A stretch of 64,000 nucleotides of DNA, taken from positions 62,001-126,000 of the forward strand of contig JAACJP010000034.1 in the NCBI GenBank assembly GCA_013368375.1. Direction: 5' to 3'. A program made the translations under genes and the position numbers. Source of the DNA: Tricholomella constricta. Taxonomy: Eukaryota > Basidiomycota > Agaricomycetes > Agaricales > Lyophyllaceae. A model generated the notes under the pieces. The model made no database searches. It saw only the letters and a program-made list of their open reading frames with translations, and was not told where the DNA came from. Position 1 is the stretch's first letter; the number at the start of each line of letters is the position of its first letter. Positions 46,336 through 57,672 of this stretch are shown one piece after another.

Positions 46336-48595
46336 ATGCGCCTCCAGTCTCTCCTAAACCTGGTTCCGGCCTATCTGTTCTATTGCTCCCTAGCGGCGGC
46401 TCAGAACATCATTCTCGACGACGAAACCGACGCGTTCATCAACAATGTTCTTGCTGAATGGAAGTCGCCTGGTGGTGCTGGCGTAGCCTTCGTCATGAAG
46501 AATGACCAGAACCAATGGATCAACGTCGAAAGCAAAGGCTACGGTCAGGCTAATCCAGAGGGGAGGAAAATCACAGAGCACACCACCTTCAACATTGGCT
46601 CTAATTCCAAGGTATGGACTCTATTGACCTCCGCGATATGTTTCTAATGCGAGGTCTATGTAGCTTTTCACAGTCCTCGCGACGAGTGTTCTCATCAACA
46701 ATGCGACGCTCAGCCCGCGTCTTGACTGGCACACTAAGATAAAATCAGTGATCCCCGAGTTTAATTTGACAGACCCAGTTGCAACAGAGGAATCAACGCT
46801 CCTCGATCTCATGACCCATCGCACAGGCTACCCGCTCCACGACTTCAGCTACAGGTACTCGGATGTTGCAACCGACGTTGTAAGAGTCTAATCACCACCT
46901 GACTCCTCATATTGAAATCTGACCCCGTGCTTTATAGATCCGTAAGCTCCAGCATCAGCGACAGTCAGCGGAATTCCGCGATATCTGGCAATACAACAAC
47001 AACATGTATATCACTCTGTCGCACCTACCGGAGCTCCTTGTCGGCAAGCCCTTTGGAAGATACGTCAAGGAGAACATCTTCGAACCACTCGGCATGAACT
47101 CGACGACGTATTCGTACCAACTCGCGAACTCGAACGGTCAACGCGCGGACGGCATGGCCCGCGAGGGTATCGATGTGTACAAAGACCCTTTCGCGGGAAC
47201 TCCCAGGGCTGCTCAATATTGGACCTCGCAAACCGGTGGGGAGGACGGAAGCGGTGTGTTCATTTGTGTCTGAGGCCTGCCGTGGCGTATCGTTGACAAC
47301 GGAACTTTCAGTCGTCGCAGGTGCTGGAGGAGTCATTACCAGTGCGGCCGACATGGTGAGTGCTAATACGCGTGGAAAAGTCTCCCAGCTGATCTCGGTT
47401 CAGGCTATCTGGCTACAAACTCTGTTGCTTGAAGGAGTAAAACCTGGGACAAATCAGACGGTTTTCACTCCTGCTTCCTTGAAGAGGGCCGTAACAGGTC
47501 TCAGCGTTCAGACCGGACAGCCGTAAGTGTTTTCTGAGCTGCCTAAACCAGACATCGAATAACCATCATTCTTTGCCAGGGAATGGCCTGAGAGTTCTCT
47601 AATCGCGTACGGTGCTGCTCAACTCCAGATCACGTACCGGGGCCATCGTAGGTCATTTCCCACATCTGACCCTCGCATTACTGAGCTCTACTGTCAGTCA
47701 TCGTCGAGCACGGTGGCTTCATCCGAGGTGTGTACTGTCACAAGTCTTTGGCAACTCTCAGTCGGTCCTGACGTGCATTTAGGATTCAACACGCAAATCA
47801 GCCGTCTGCCTAATGACAACTTCGGTGTTTCCGTCCTTACAAATGACCACGAATATGGCAAGGTCATCGGAGAAATTATCAAGAACCACATCATCGACAA
47901 GGCTCTCGGACTCGATCCCATCGATTGGAACAGCAGGTCTGTATCCTATTCCTTTCCATTCGTTCAGAGACTCAGATGTAAGTCGACGCTAGGTACAAGG
48001 CAGTGAAGTCCATACCTCCCGTCCGTGCTACTCCCCGCCCAGACAACGCGAAGCCCCCATCCGCAAACTTCACCGCCATCGCGGGAGTATACAACAACGA
48101 CGGGTACGGACAGATCGAGCTCTGCCTCGTCACGCCCGAGTTCCGCAACGCCGCCACAAACTCGTCATGCGCGGAGGTCACCTCCAACCTCACGACGATT
48201 CTCCCAGGCGCCATCAGGGCCGGGATCCCAACGCTCGTAGCTGCAGTTAACAGCCCCTGGTTCTCCCACATCCGGGTTGAGCACTTCAATGCAGACCTCT
48301 TCAACGTCAGCCTTTTGATCAGCACAGTAAGCCCGCTCGCTATATAGTTGCGCTCGTCTGATGCTTACTGTGCGCGTAGCCCGCGAACGACACTGAGAAG
48401 CCTTTCTGGACCTTCAATGACAAAAGCACCAGCGATAACGGTATGATCGGAGAACTCAACGTCGAGGGAAGCAACATTGGATTTGGATTTGCTGGCTTCT
48501 GGGCTGGCTTGTGGGATGGTGCGGAGGCAGGTGTACCCAAACCCTCTGGAGCTACCGTCCGTGAGCGCGCGGAGGTGTACTGGGATAAGCTGTGA
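46336..48595 (+). CDS. Secreted serine beta-lactamase-like hydrolase (S1)
   Basis: Extracellular class C beta-lactamase/DD-peptidase-fold hydrolase; substrate probably an ester or amide, not determinable here. Exons: 46336-46611, 46664-46879, 46938-47253, 47312-47355, 47404-47522, 47580-47647, 47698-47727, 47783-47936, 47993-48326, 48380-48595; phases agree, 590 aa. Signal peptide MRLQSLLNLVPAYLFYCSLA with AAA|Q cleavage. Catalytic SxxK is in NIGSNSKLFT (intron within SK|LF), YxN in WQYNNNMY, and the HxG third motif in VEHGGFIRG (followed after an intron by FNTQISRLPND). A C-terminal lipocalin-like extension (ANFTAIAGVYNNDGYG, then FNDKSTSDNGMIGEL) is typical of fungal family members. Tandem twin of S2; a third paralog lies at the right edge of the window. 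Confidence 0.92.
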
Positions 48596-50172
48596 ACGTT
48601 GGATATTGATGAGCAGAAGGTTTTCCCCTCGACAACAGGACATATTACAATTTGTATAATACTGTAGACATTCAGGCTGGCTTTTACATAAATTCCACAA
48701 TAGAGAAACATTTGACCCATATTTTCATCGCTCCGAGAAAGTCATGCCAAAAAATCATAGCCTGGGCTGATTAGTAGTGCATCTTGCCTCCATGCAAGTT
48801 GAAGCCCGGTGTTCGACGTTAATTTTAAGCCCACTTCCGGATGAACTAGTTGTGCCGTCCACGGACTCGAGTATTTGCCGGGTCTAACGGATAACTAGAT
48901 ACACAAGTCAAGCATAAGATATAAGCCTGGTATGTAGGGCACTTCCGTCACGGAACGCCGCCGCTACCTCAAGACTGAAGTCCTGCTGTCGAAGGCGGTC
49001 ACCAAGAGGCATGCTCGTTGACAAGGATAATATTCTAATCAAGGGGCCAGGGTGATTCAGAGCTTGCCAACAGAAGAAACAGCAGTAGCTTCAGGAACCT
49101 CTTAATCGAGCAGCACAGGACCAATGCTCGGACATGTCGTCCCGACGTCGTCCTGTCATCCCAGAGGTTCCTCATCGATGATCATCGGTGACTCTGCAGA
49201 TGAGAGTCACGTGGGTCGCCAACATTGAGGACCTGAGTTGTTGAGATTTTGGAGTCGCCACGGCGTTTGAAAGCACTAGAAAGCCCACACATCAAGTCAA
49301 AGAATTCCAGCATACACGATTTTCCGATCACCGATTTTTGTTCGAGAGGTGTACCTCACTGCCCCGAGGGCACGAGTGATTGGGTGGGTGCAGTGTAAAG
49401 TCCGTAGCAAGCAGATGTCGAGGCTTATGTCACTTGAGTATGCAAAGGCAAACAGCTTTTTCTCGAGGGATCCGGAGGAGTGCAAGCCGTTCAATGCATT
49501 GAAGTGGCGGGCGATTGCCATTTTTGGCCCATCAGGTTCATCAAAATTGATCCGGGATAATCCAACGTGGAACCGGGCTCTCTCATCCTCTCGTCCTGGC
49601 CAGGGCTTTTGCATCGATGAGCATCCTTGAATCTACCAACAGCTGATTTACTATCACTTCGGCTCTGACAAAAGATTCCCGCCCATCACGTTGCGCTGCT
49701 TGAGCGCATTCCATCGTGACTCGAGGTTGATGATCGCGAGTGGGTCTGGATGACAGCAATTTCCTTGGCTTTCTGCACCTCTGATGATGAATTTCGAGGC
49801 AATTTTACTGAAAACAAAATCTGGAAGCTCGTTCGAACATGTCTCTCGACGCACCCAACGTCTCATATTCATTGAGGATCACGTTCATTTTCCAGGTAAT
49901 AATCGATTAAGGGCTACTATCGAGGCACCGAGAAAGCTCCCCCTTGGCGTATACGTTAATTGTTGTTGAAAACTCCCTTCGATCCCGTCGGCTACTAGAC
50001 CTCGACTGTCAATGGATCTACCATCGCCACACGCTTGTCCGAGCTCACTTGCTTTCGGTAATCCCTGCCTGCGGATGTGCTCGCATAAAAGCTCGATGAG
50101 AAACGCGTTCAAAAATTCACTTCTAGTTCTATCTCTTCAACTTCTACCTCATCAGCTTCTACCTCATCAGCC
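48596..50172. other. Spacer and upstream region between hydrolase copies
   Basis: No separate gene seen. 48596-49090 matches the flank after S2; 49125-50172 matches the upstream region of S1. A CATAAAAG element at 50094-50101 mirrors that of S1. Confidence 0.6.
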
Positions 50173-52431
50173 ATGCGCCTCCAGTCTCTCTTGAACCTGG
50201 TTCCGGCCTATCTATTCTATTGCTCCCTAGCGGGAGCTCAGAACATCATTCTCGACGACGAAACCGACGCGTTCATCAACAATGTTCTTGCTGAATGGAA
50301 GTCGCCTGGTGGTGCTGGCGTGGCCTTTGTCATGAAAAATGACCAGAACCAATGGATCAACGTCGAAAGCAAAGGCTACGGTCAGGCTAATCCAGACGGA
50401 AGGAAAATCACAGAGCACACCACCTTCAACATTGGCTCTAATTCCAAGGTATGGACTCTATTGACCTCCGCGATATGTTTCTAATGCGAGTCCATGTAGC
50501 TTTTTACAGTCCTCGCGACGAGTGTTCTCATCAACAACGCGACGCTCAGCCCGCGTCTTGACTGGCACACTAAGATAAAATCAGTGATCCCCGAATTTAA
50601 TTTGACAGACCCAGTTGCAACAGAGGAATCAACGCTCCTCGATCTCATGACCCATCGCACAGGCTACCCGCTCCACGACTTCAGCTACAGGTACTCGGAC
50701 GTTGCAACCGACGTTGTAAGAGTCTAATCACCACCTGACTCCTTATATCTGAAGCTGAGCCGTTCTTTATAGATCCGTAAACTCCAGCACCAGCGACAGT
50801 CAGCGGAATTCCGCGATATCTGGCAATACAACAACAACATGTATATCACCCTGTCGCACCTACCGGAGCTTCTTGTCGGCAAGCCCTTTGGAAGATACGT
50901 CAAGGAGAACATCTTTGAACCACTCGGCATGAACTCCACAACGTATTCGTACCAACTCGCGAACTCGAACGGTCAACGCGCGGACGGTATGGCCCGTGAG
51001 GGTATCGATGTGTACAAAGACCCTTTCGCGGGAACTCCCAGGGCTGCTCAATATTGGACCTCGCAAACCGGTGGGGAGGACGGAAGTGGTGTGTTCATCT
51101 GTGTCTGAGGCCTGCCTTGGCGTATTGTTGACTACGAAACTTTCAGTCGTCGCAGGTGCTGGAGGAGTCATTACCAGTGCGGCCGACATGGTGAGTGCTG
51201 GAACGCGTGGAAAAGCTTCTCCTAGCTGATCTTGGCTTCAGGCTATCTGGCTACAGACTCTGTTGCTTGAAGGAGTAAAACCTGGGACAAATGAAACGGT
51301 TTTTACTCCTGCTTCTTTAAAGAGGGCCGTAACAGGTCTCAGCGTTCAGACCGGACAGCCGTGAGTGTTTTCTGAGCTGCCCAAATAGATGTCGAATAAC
51401 CATCATTTCTTGCTAGGGAATGGCCTGAGAGTTCTCTAATTGCGTACGGTGCTGCTCAACTCCAGATCACGTACCGGGGCCATCGTAGGTCATTTCTCAC
51501 ATCTGACCCTCACATCGCTGAGCTCTACTGTTAGTCATCGTCGAACATGGTGGCTTCATCCGAGGTGTGTACTGTCACAAGTCTTTGGCAACTCCAGTCG
51601 GTCCTGACATGCATTTAGGATTCAACACGCAAATCAGCCGTCTGCCTAATGACAACTTCGGTGTTTCCGTCCTTACAAATGACCACGAATATGGCAAGGT
51701 CATCGGAGAAATTATCAAGAACCACATCATCGACAAGGCTCTCGGGCTCGATCCCATCGACTGGAACAGCAGGTCTGTATCCTGTTCCTTTCCATTTGTT
51801 CAGAGACTCAGACGTGAGTCGACGCTAGGTACAAGGCAGTGAAGTCCATACCTCCCGTCCGTGCTACTCCCCGCCCAGACAACGCGAAGCCCCCATCCGC
51901 AAACTTCACCGCCATCGCGGGAGTATACAACAACGATGGGTACGGACAGATCGAGCTCTGCCTCGTCACGCCCGAGTTCCGCAACGCCGCCACAAACTCG
52001 TCGTGCACGGAGGTCACCTCCAACCTCACGACGATTCTCCCAGGCGCCATCAGGGCCGGAATCCCGACGCTCGTCGCTGCAGTTAACAGCCCCTGGTTCT
52101 CCCACATCCGGGTTGAGCACTTCAATGCAGACCTCTTCAACGTCAGCCTTTTGATCAGCACAGTAAGCCCGCTCGCTATATAGTTGCGCTCGTCTGATGC
52201 TTACTGTGCGCGTAGCCCGCGAACGACACTGAGAAGCCTTTCTGGACCTTCAATGACAAAAGCACCAGCGATAACGGTATGATCGGAGAACTCAACGTCG
52301 AGGGAAGCAACATTGGATTTGGATTTGCTGGCTTCTGGGCTGGCTTGTGGGATGGTGCGGAGGCGGGTGTACCCAAACCCTCTGGAGACACCGTGCGTGA
52401 GCGCGCAGAGGTATACTGGGATAAGCTGTGA
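50173..52431 (+). CDS. Secreted serine beta-lactamase-like hydrolase (S2)
   Basis: Tandem copy of S1 with the same ten-exon structure and all catalytic motifs intact (SNSK, YNN, HGG). Differences are few and mostly conservative: LAGAQ for LAAAQ at the signal cleavage site, PDG for PEG, T for A in SSCTEV, D for A in SGDTV near the end. Splice donors and acceptors are conserved, with small substitutions (TTAG for TCAG before the HGG exon). The intron after HGGFIRG is 54 nt, one shorter than in S1, and is a multiple of three without a stop codon, so retention would add an in-frame insert next to the active-site motif. Both copies appear functional. Confidence 0.9.
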
Positions 52432-53189
52432 ACCTTGGATATTGATGATTAGAAGATTCTCCCCTCGACGACAGAACGGATTACAATTTGTATAATACTT
52501 TAGACATCCAGGCTGGCTTTACATAAATTCCACAGTGACAATAGATGACTATTTGACCCATATTTTCAGTTCTTGGATTTGGAGCAAGTCATGATCATGT
52601 AAAAGGTTGTAGCCTGGACTGAATACTGGTGGCATCGTGCCCCCAACGAACGTTAGACGGGGTGCTTGCCGGGTCCAACAAGTGATGAGTTGCACAAGTA
52701 AAGCATAGCATGTGAGTCTGCGTAGAGAAACCGTGGAGGCTATTGCCGCCGCCGCCTCGAGAGCGAGGTCCTGCTGCCCCAAGGCGCATATGAGCGCTAG
52801 TACTCGTCGAAGAGAACAGTACCTTAGCCATCGCGTTGCCAATCACCATTACGCAGGTTGTCCAACGACCCTCAGAAGGCCGACAGATCGGGACATACCA
52901 GGGATGTTTGAACACACAAGTAAAGATTATATCAAGCCAGAGTGCGAGCCGCCGGTAGGGAGACGAAAAGACAAGGTTAGTGATCCGTCGTGACTCGAGA
53001 GAGGCGTTGAGATTGGCACTTCTGCTTCCAACTCCTTGAATTACGACCGCATGTCGTCGGCCTAACATGAAAACCTTTGAGTAATTTCTGCGAATTCGAC
53101 GTCATCGAAATCCTCATCGGACGCCGTACGGGATCTGAAGAAACAGCAGTAGTTCCAAGGACCTTCCTAGGATAGTGGTACAAAAAAGC
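52432..53189. other. Right edge of duplication, no gene seen
   Basis: Diverged partner of 48600-49100 (compare TTGCCGGGTC and CACAAGT blocks). ORFs on the minus strand (52549-53068) look random. It probably contains the S2 3' UTR. Confidence 0.5.
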
Positions 53190-54749
53190 TCAATCATCCA
53201 ACTCGTCTTCTTCCAAATCCTCTTCGTCGCCATCGCTGTGTGAATCTGGCGCGTTGGTCGTGCCCAGCATATCTTCCTCGACCATTCCAACCACCATGTC
53301 GATTACAGCACGGTTCATTCGGCGAGGCATTGCGCCTGGGCGCAGGAGCGGATGATTTTCCTCCTTCAGCTCCTCCTCTTCCCCGCTCTCTTGTCCCTCT
53401 TCGTCACTTTCTTCGGCATCCTTCTCGCTCCCATCATTCGAACCGCCCCGTTCCTCGTCCGACGTATCACTGGAAGACTCAGATCCATCCAAATCCTCAC
53501 CCGAATCCATCATCTCAAAGTCCTCGTCCTCTTCATCCGAATCATCCTCAACCTGCCCAATCGTCTTCGCCTCACCCACAACCTTCTTCTTCCCAAACAA
53601 ATGCCGAAACGTCCTCACCCACGCCTCAACGCCCGGCCGTTCCCTCGCATCGACCATCCCAAACTCCGTCTCCACTCCCATGTCCTCCTCATCTTCCCTG
53701 ACCTCATCGCTGCTCTTTCGCGTCAGCACCACCGAACACATTCGCCCGGTTCCGCCCACAATGCGCACACCCTCGCTCTTCCCAATCAGATCCTCAAGCG
53801 CCCAGAACTCGCACGGCTTGCTCTCGCCCCAAAGCACACCCTCCTTAGTGAACCACAGGCTGCCGGGCTTAGCGCCCCGGTACGCTTCTATGCCGGGCAC
53901 ACCCTCTTCGTTCGCGCTCACGCCGCTCGCGATGCCCGTGCACGCGCTTTTGAAAATGTCCGGTGTGGGCTCGATGACGGGCACGTTCAGGCGCGCGAGG
54001 AAGTCGAGGAGAAGGGGGCGTGTAGCGCTTCCTTTAGCAACGGTGGCGGGCGCAGGAGCGGTGCCGCTGTAAGTCGTGAAAGAGAACGGTGTCGAGACAA
54101 CTGCGTCGACGCCGAATATGACCTGTGGGTTTGGGGCGGGCGAATTACTGTTGGGTGGCTTTGCGCGGTCGGGGGTGTCGGACGTGAGGAGGACGATGGT
54201 CCAGTGGGCCTTTTGTTTGCCACGTGTTGGAAGAAGAAAGACGCGCGTCAGTGTTGAGAGGGGAATGGTGGCCTCCACTGCATGCGTCGTGGGGTGGGAG
54301 ACAACGAGAACGGTCTTGTGGACAGTGATATCGACCTTTTTGCGGACTGGGGATGTTGCTGAGACGGAGTGAATCGTATATAATGGATCAGCAGGTGGTG
54401 TCTGCGGTGACGACGATGGCACAGCATCTTCCGCTGATGATCGCTGGCGCTTTGAAGCCTGGGGATCTGACTCGTCGTCTTCCCTTGGCCGTTTTGTGTC
54501 TGGGGTTGGCCGACGTATCATGCCATTCAGAATTTGTGCTGCGGCCTGCTGTTTCTCAGCCCATTGCGCACGCTCATCGGTAGCCGCGGTGGGAGCACAC
54601 TCTGCACCACTTATGAACCTGATCAAAGTGTCGAGAACATTCTCAACGGAGGATTCAGAGGTTGAGCCACATAATGTGCGGATTTTCTTGGCAAAGTCGC
54701 TAGGAAGCGAAGGGAGAATTGCCCGAAGAAAAGGAGTTTCAGAGGCCAT
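53190..54749 (-). CDS. Histone chaperone RTT106-like
   Basis: Nuclear H3-H4 chaperone of the Rtt106/Pob3 double-PH type, 519 aa, single exon. ATG at 54749 in a CAGATGGCC context was chosen; the frame is open further upstream but has no other ATG. Residues 1-110 form a helical dimerisation-like region and a basic, Ser-rich linker (DTKRPREDDESD). The first PH-like part includes KKVDITVHKTVLVVSH and TRVFLLPTRGKQKAHWTIVL. The second PH domain has IEAYRGAKPGSLWFTKEGVL followed by WGESKPCEFWALEDL, matching the Rtt106 core, then VVLTRKSSDE. The C-terminus is a very acidic tail (DDSDEEDEDFEMMDSGEDL and more) ending in EEDELDD, typical of histone chaperones. GC content is higher and there are no introns, unlike its neighbours. 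Confidence 0.88.
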   Translation of the reverse strand: MASETPFLRAILPSLPSDFAKKIRTLCGSTSESSVENVLDTLIRFISGAECAPTAATDERAQWAEKQQAAAQILNGMIRRPTPDTKRPREDDESDPQASKRQRSSAEDAVPSSSPQTPPADPLYTIHSVSATSPVRKKVDITVHKTVLVVSHPTTHAVEATIPLSTLTRVFLLPTRGKQKAHWTIVLLTSDTPDRAKPPNSNSPAPNPQVIFGVDAVVSTPFSFTTYSGTAPAPATVAKGSATRPLLLDFLARLNVPVIEPTPDIFKSACTGIASGVSANEEGVPGIEAYRGAKPGSLWFTKEGVLWGESKPCEFWALEDLIGKSEGVRIVGGTGRMCSVVLTRKSSDEVREDEEDMGVETEFGMVDARERPGVEAWVRTFRHLFGKKKVVGEAKTIGQVEDDSDEEDEDFEMMDSGEDLDGSESSSDTSDEERGGSNDGSEKDAEESDEEGQESGEEEELKEENHPLLRPGAMPRRMNRAVIDMVVGMVEEDMLGTTNAPDSHSDGDEEDLEEDELDD

Positions 54750-55848
54750 CTGGCAAGACGTTAAGGGAGAAGAACGAGGATATGACAAGGAATAAAGATC
54801 ACTTGTTTCCGTCACGGCTGGCACTTTAGTTCAAACAAAGCAAGTTAAACTTTTCGTTGTATTAGGTCGATGAGCCTGTCAGCGGGACGCCGTGAGGTCT
54901 AATCCAGGTAAAAAGCAGAATGGTCAAGGCAGGGATTTTGTAGTGGAAGTTCTGGTCCAAGAATCCAGGACAATGTCATGGTCGGTTCATTGTATGATTA
55001 GGTAATCCGGATTGTCCAGGGGCAGCCAAACCCAAATACCTGCCCTGAAGTAACTTTACCAGTTCCATCATTCAAATATTCGTCCTTCTCTCGATGTCAT
55101 ATCCATTCGATGGTCACTGCGTTCATTCTTGTGTTGAGAAAGCGAACCTCCTACCCACCGGGAAATTTCGCAAAGTGGCGCGTCAGACGAGCAACGATAT
55201 CTCTACCAGTATCTACCTGTGGCGAACACTGTCATTTTGAACGATATCCCTGAAGGAGCTGCATCATGTACTCCCACTGCTGTTCCGTCCGGATTTAATC
55301 GATATTCAAACATATTCTGCTCGTATACTGGTGGGACTTTGTCAAAACTACTTAGCTATCATTTCAACCTCGATGTTGCAGCTGTGATGTGTCGACGCGT
55401 CTCGTGTTTCCCGCAGCCTCACTCAAAGTAGTCATGTCATTCTTGGAATTTCTGTCTACCTCCCTGAGTCTGTTTGTCACATGAAGACGCGTGGGATGCG
55501 CACCATGCGCTCTCCACTAAAAATATGTCGCTGGATCGTCCACTTGCGTCTTATGGATTCCGGTTTCACCATCTAAGTCGGGCCGACTGTGTCTAATTTC
55601 GGTGGGGTCCTAAAATAGCAACTCCCTTACGCTCCCATTCTCTGCCTATCCGCTCGGTCAGCACCCCTTCCGCTACAATTTCCACATACCGTTCCTCGAC
55701 TTCCGTTTCGCGTTCCGCTAACCTCAGAACGGGTGTTTCCTCTCACCCTTGAACTCCTTTCGAGGGTTCTTCAATTTAGCTGTGTTTATAAAGTATCTCC
55801 GCTTCGTACGCTCGTAGGCTTCGTCAGTCAACGAATCAGTTCATCGCC
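54750..55848. promoter_or_regulatory. Divergent intergenic region; TATAAA at 55787-55792
   Basis: 1.1 kb between RTT106-like (-) and the amidohydrolase (+). A TATAAA box sits 57 bp before the amidohydrolase ATG, downstream of a C/T-rich stretch (about 55615-55760). A 70-codon ORF (55219-55431) has no support. Confidence 0.5.
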
Positions 55849-57416
55849 ATGATAATATTTTCACTCGGTGTTCTCAGCCTCTTCATTACTGCCGCAGCGA
55901 GGCAGTGGCGAAACAGTGGTACTGGGACTATTGTTCTTGAAGAGGCTTGGACAGTCCCCGAACTCGTGGATCTCATAACGTCGGTCTTAATATTCAAACA
56001 TATCTGCTCTTACACATCCTTCTAATGGAATGCGTTGCATAGAGCGACGCCTCCCCTTGGTATGTATATCATGGCGCCAAATTGACCCTTGTACTAATAA
56101 TTCTCACCTATGTACTCAGGAGAACCGTTTGAGGAATTCAAAGCGAGCTTTCTTGATGTCCACGGTCGTCGCTTGGATCTCATGGATCAGAACAATATCG
56201 ATTTCGTATGTGGTCCAGCTTCAAGGCTTATCTCGCGCCATCCTTAAGCCCTAGCTTTAGATGGTCCTTTCTTGTGCGACACCATGTATTCAAGGTATAT
56301 CGGATCCAGCCGCTGCCGCCGCAATGGCCGTCAATGTAAACAACCAGCTCGCTGCTGCTATATCCAATAATACGGCTCGCTTCGGAGGGTTTGCCTCTCT
56401 TTCTATGCACAATGCTGCTGAAGCTGCACAAGAGCTCCGCCGTTCTGTGAAAGAGCTCGGCCTTCTTGGTCAGTTCCTGAGACCTGGCAGGGATATTTAT
56501 TTGAAACATTAACGGGTGATTCAAGGCGCCTTGTTGAATGACTATCAGCAATCGGGTCTTGATAATAGTGAGCAAAAAAAATATATCATGGTCGTTCTCC
56601 GTGGTGTTGATCCGACGATTCCAGCAACGTTGTTATACTATGATCAGCCAGAATATGACGTATTCTGGCAGGCCGTGACGGACTTGGACGTTCCCGTATA
56701 CTTTCACCCCCGAGTGAACATTGCGCAAATCCGGACGTTGATGTACAATCATGCGCCATTCATCAGGGGGCCGTCAGAAGAATACGCTGTGACGCTCGCA
56801 AACCACATTCTTGGGTGTGTTATCTCTTTTCGTGGATTATCCAACGTACACCGCTCCTGAGTCAAAACACTGTAGGCTTTGCACCAACGGAGTCTTTGAG
56901 TAAGTTTTTTCAAACTCTTACGAAGTCCTATGCATGTCCTTTTCCGACAGTCGATTCCCGACGTTGAAAGTTATTGTCGGCCACTTGGGGGAGCGATTAC
57001 CATCTGACCTCTTCAGAATCGACGAACGTGAGTCGTCATTTTTCGCGTTAACTATGCAATGAATAAGTAGCTATTCAGAACTTCGGAGGGCAAGGCCCAA
57101 CGGCCTCGTGATGCAGCAAAACGCATCGGCATACTGGCGCACAAATCTATACGAGACGACATCAGGAAACTTTGCTACCTCGCTGCTCAAGTTCCACATC
57201 AATGAGATTGGGCTTGACCGTATCATGTACTCGGTTGACTACCCCTTTGTACGTGTCATGGACAACACATGTATGATCTTGGTAGCTGACTCACTGAAGG
57301 TGTCGATTCCGGAGGGGGAGGCTTGGGTCGAAAGTCTGAAGCGGGTCTTGAATAAGAAGGATCTGGACTCGTTGAAAAGAGGGGTGGCGATCAAGTTGTT
57401 GCACCTCGACGATTGA
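55849..57416 (+). CDS. Amidohydrolase-2 family decarboxylase-like enzyme
   Basis: Metal-dependent TIM-barrel enzyme related to 2,3-dihydroxybenzoate and gamma-resorcylate decarboxylases, which act in breakdown of aromatic acids. ATG at 55849. The N-terminus starts with a hydrophobic stretch (MIIFSLGVLSLFITAAARQW) that may direct secretion, unusual for this mostly intracellular family; then TGTIVLEEAWTVPELV (family LEEH position, here EEA). Later blocks: RRLDLMDQNNIDF, CATPCIQGISDPAAAAAMAV, GGFASLSMHNAAEAAQELRR, YYDQPEYDVFWQAVTDLDVP-VYFHPR (metal His), RFPTLKVIVGHLGERLPSDL (metal His) and DRIMYSVDYPF (metal Asp). A 17-nt exon (AGCGACGCCTCCCCTTG, about 56041-56057) is needed to link the N-terminal segment to GEPFEEFKASFLD. 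About ten exons; the stop is at 57416. The altered LEEA motif may affect one metal ligand. Confidence 0.87.
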
Positions 57417-57672
57417 AATGTTTGGTCAACCGATACAGGTCGTTAGGTTTCTTCGCATGAAAATCAGTGATCCAGATACTTTCGAACAAGTTGTACATGT
57501 TACGCATTCAATTTGAATAAGAAAAAAAGTCGTCGTTGGAAGCAAACAACACGCTTGATATAAACAACTGCGAGACGCGTTGTTTGGCGACGCGGCGTCA
57601 ATTGATCACTGCGAGGTCGCCAAACATCAACTCCTCCTACCCATTGAACCAAGACCACGTAACTTGCCTTGC

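Larger units (their letters stand above)
45295..53170. repeat. Segmental tandem duplication, two ~3.83-kb units
   Basis: Unit 1 starts near 45295 and unit 2 near 49125; equivalent start codons are 3837 bp apart (46336 and 50173). Coding parts are nearly identical, flanks less so. The matching continues with lower similarity after each gene up to AGAAACAGCAGTAG (about 49080 and 53140), which sets the right edges. The direct head-to-tail order points to unequal crossing-over. Confidence 0.85.

Noticed and set aside
47728..47782. Frameshift mutation in S1 relative to S2
   Set aside because: The length difference (55 versus 54 nt) lies inside a normal intron; splicing gives the conserved HGGFIRGFNTQISRLP in both.
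53352..54257. 301-codon plus-strand ORF opposite the RTT106-like gene
   Set aside because: Antisense shadow of a long GC-rich, intron-less coding exon; Arg/His/Pro-rich composition is typical of such shadows.
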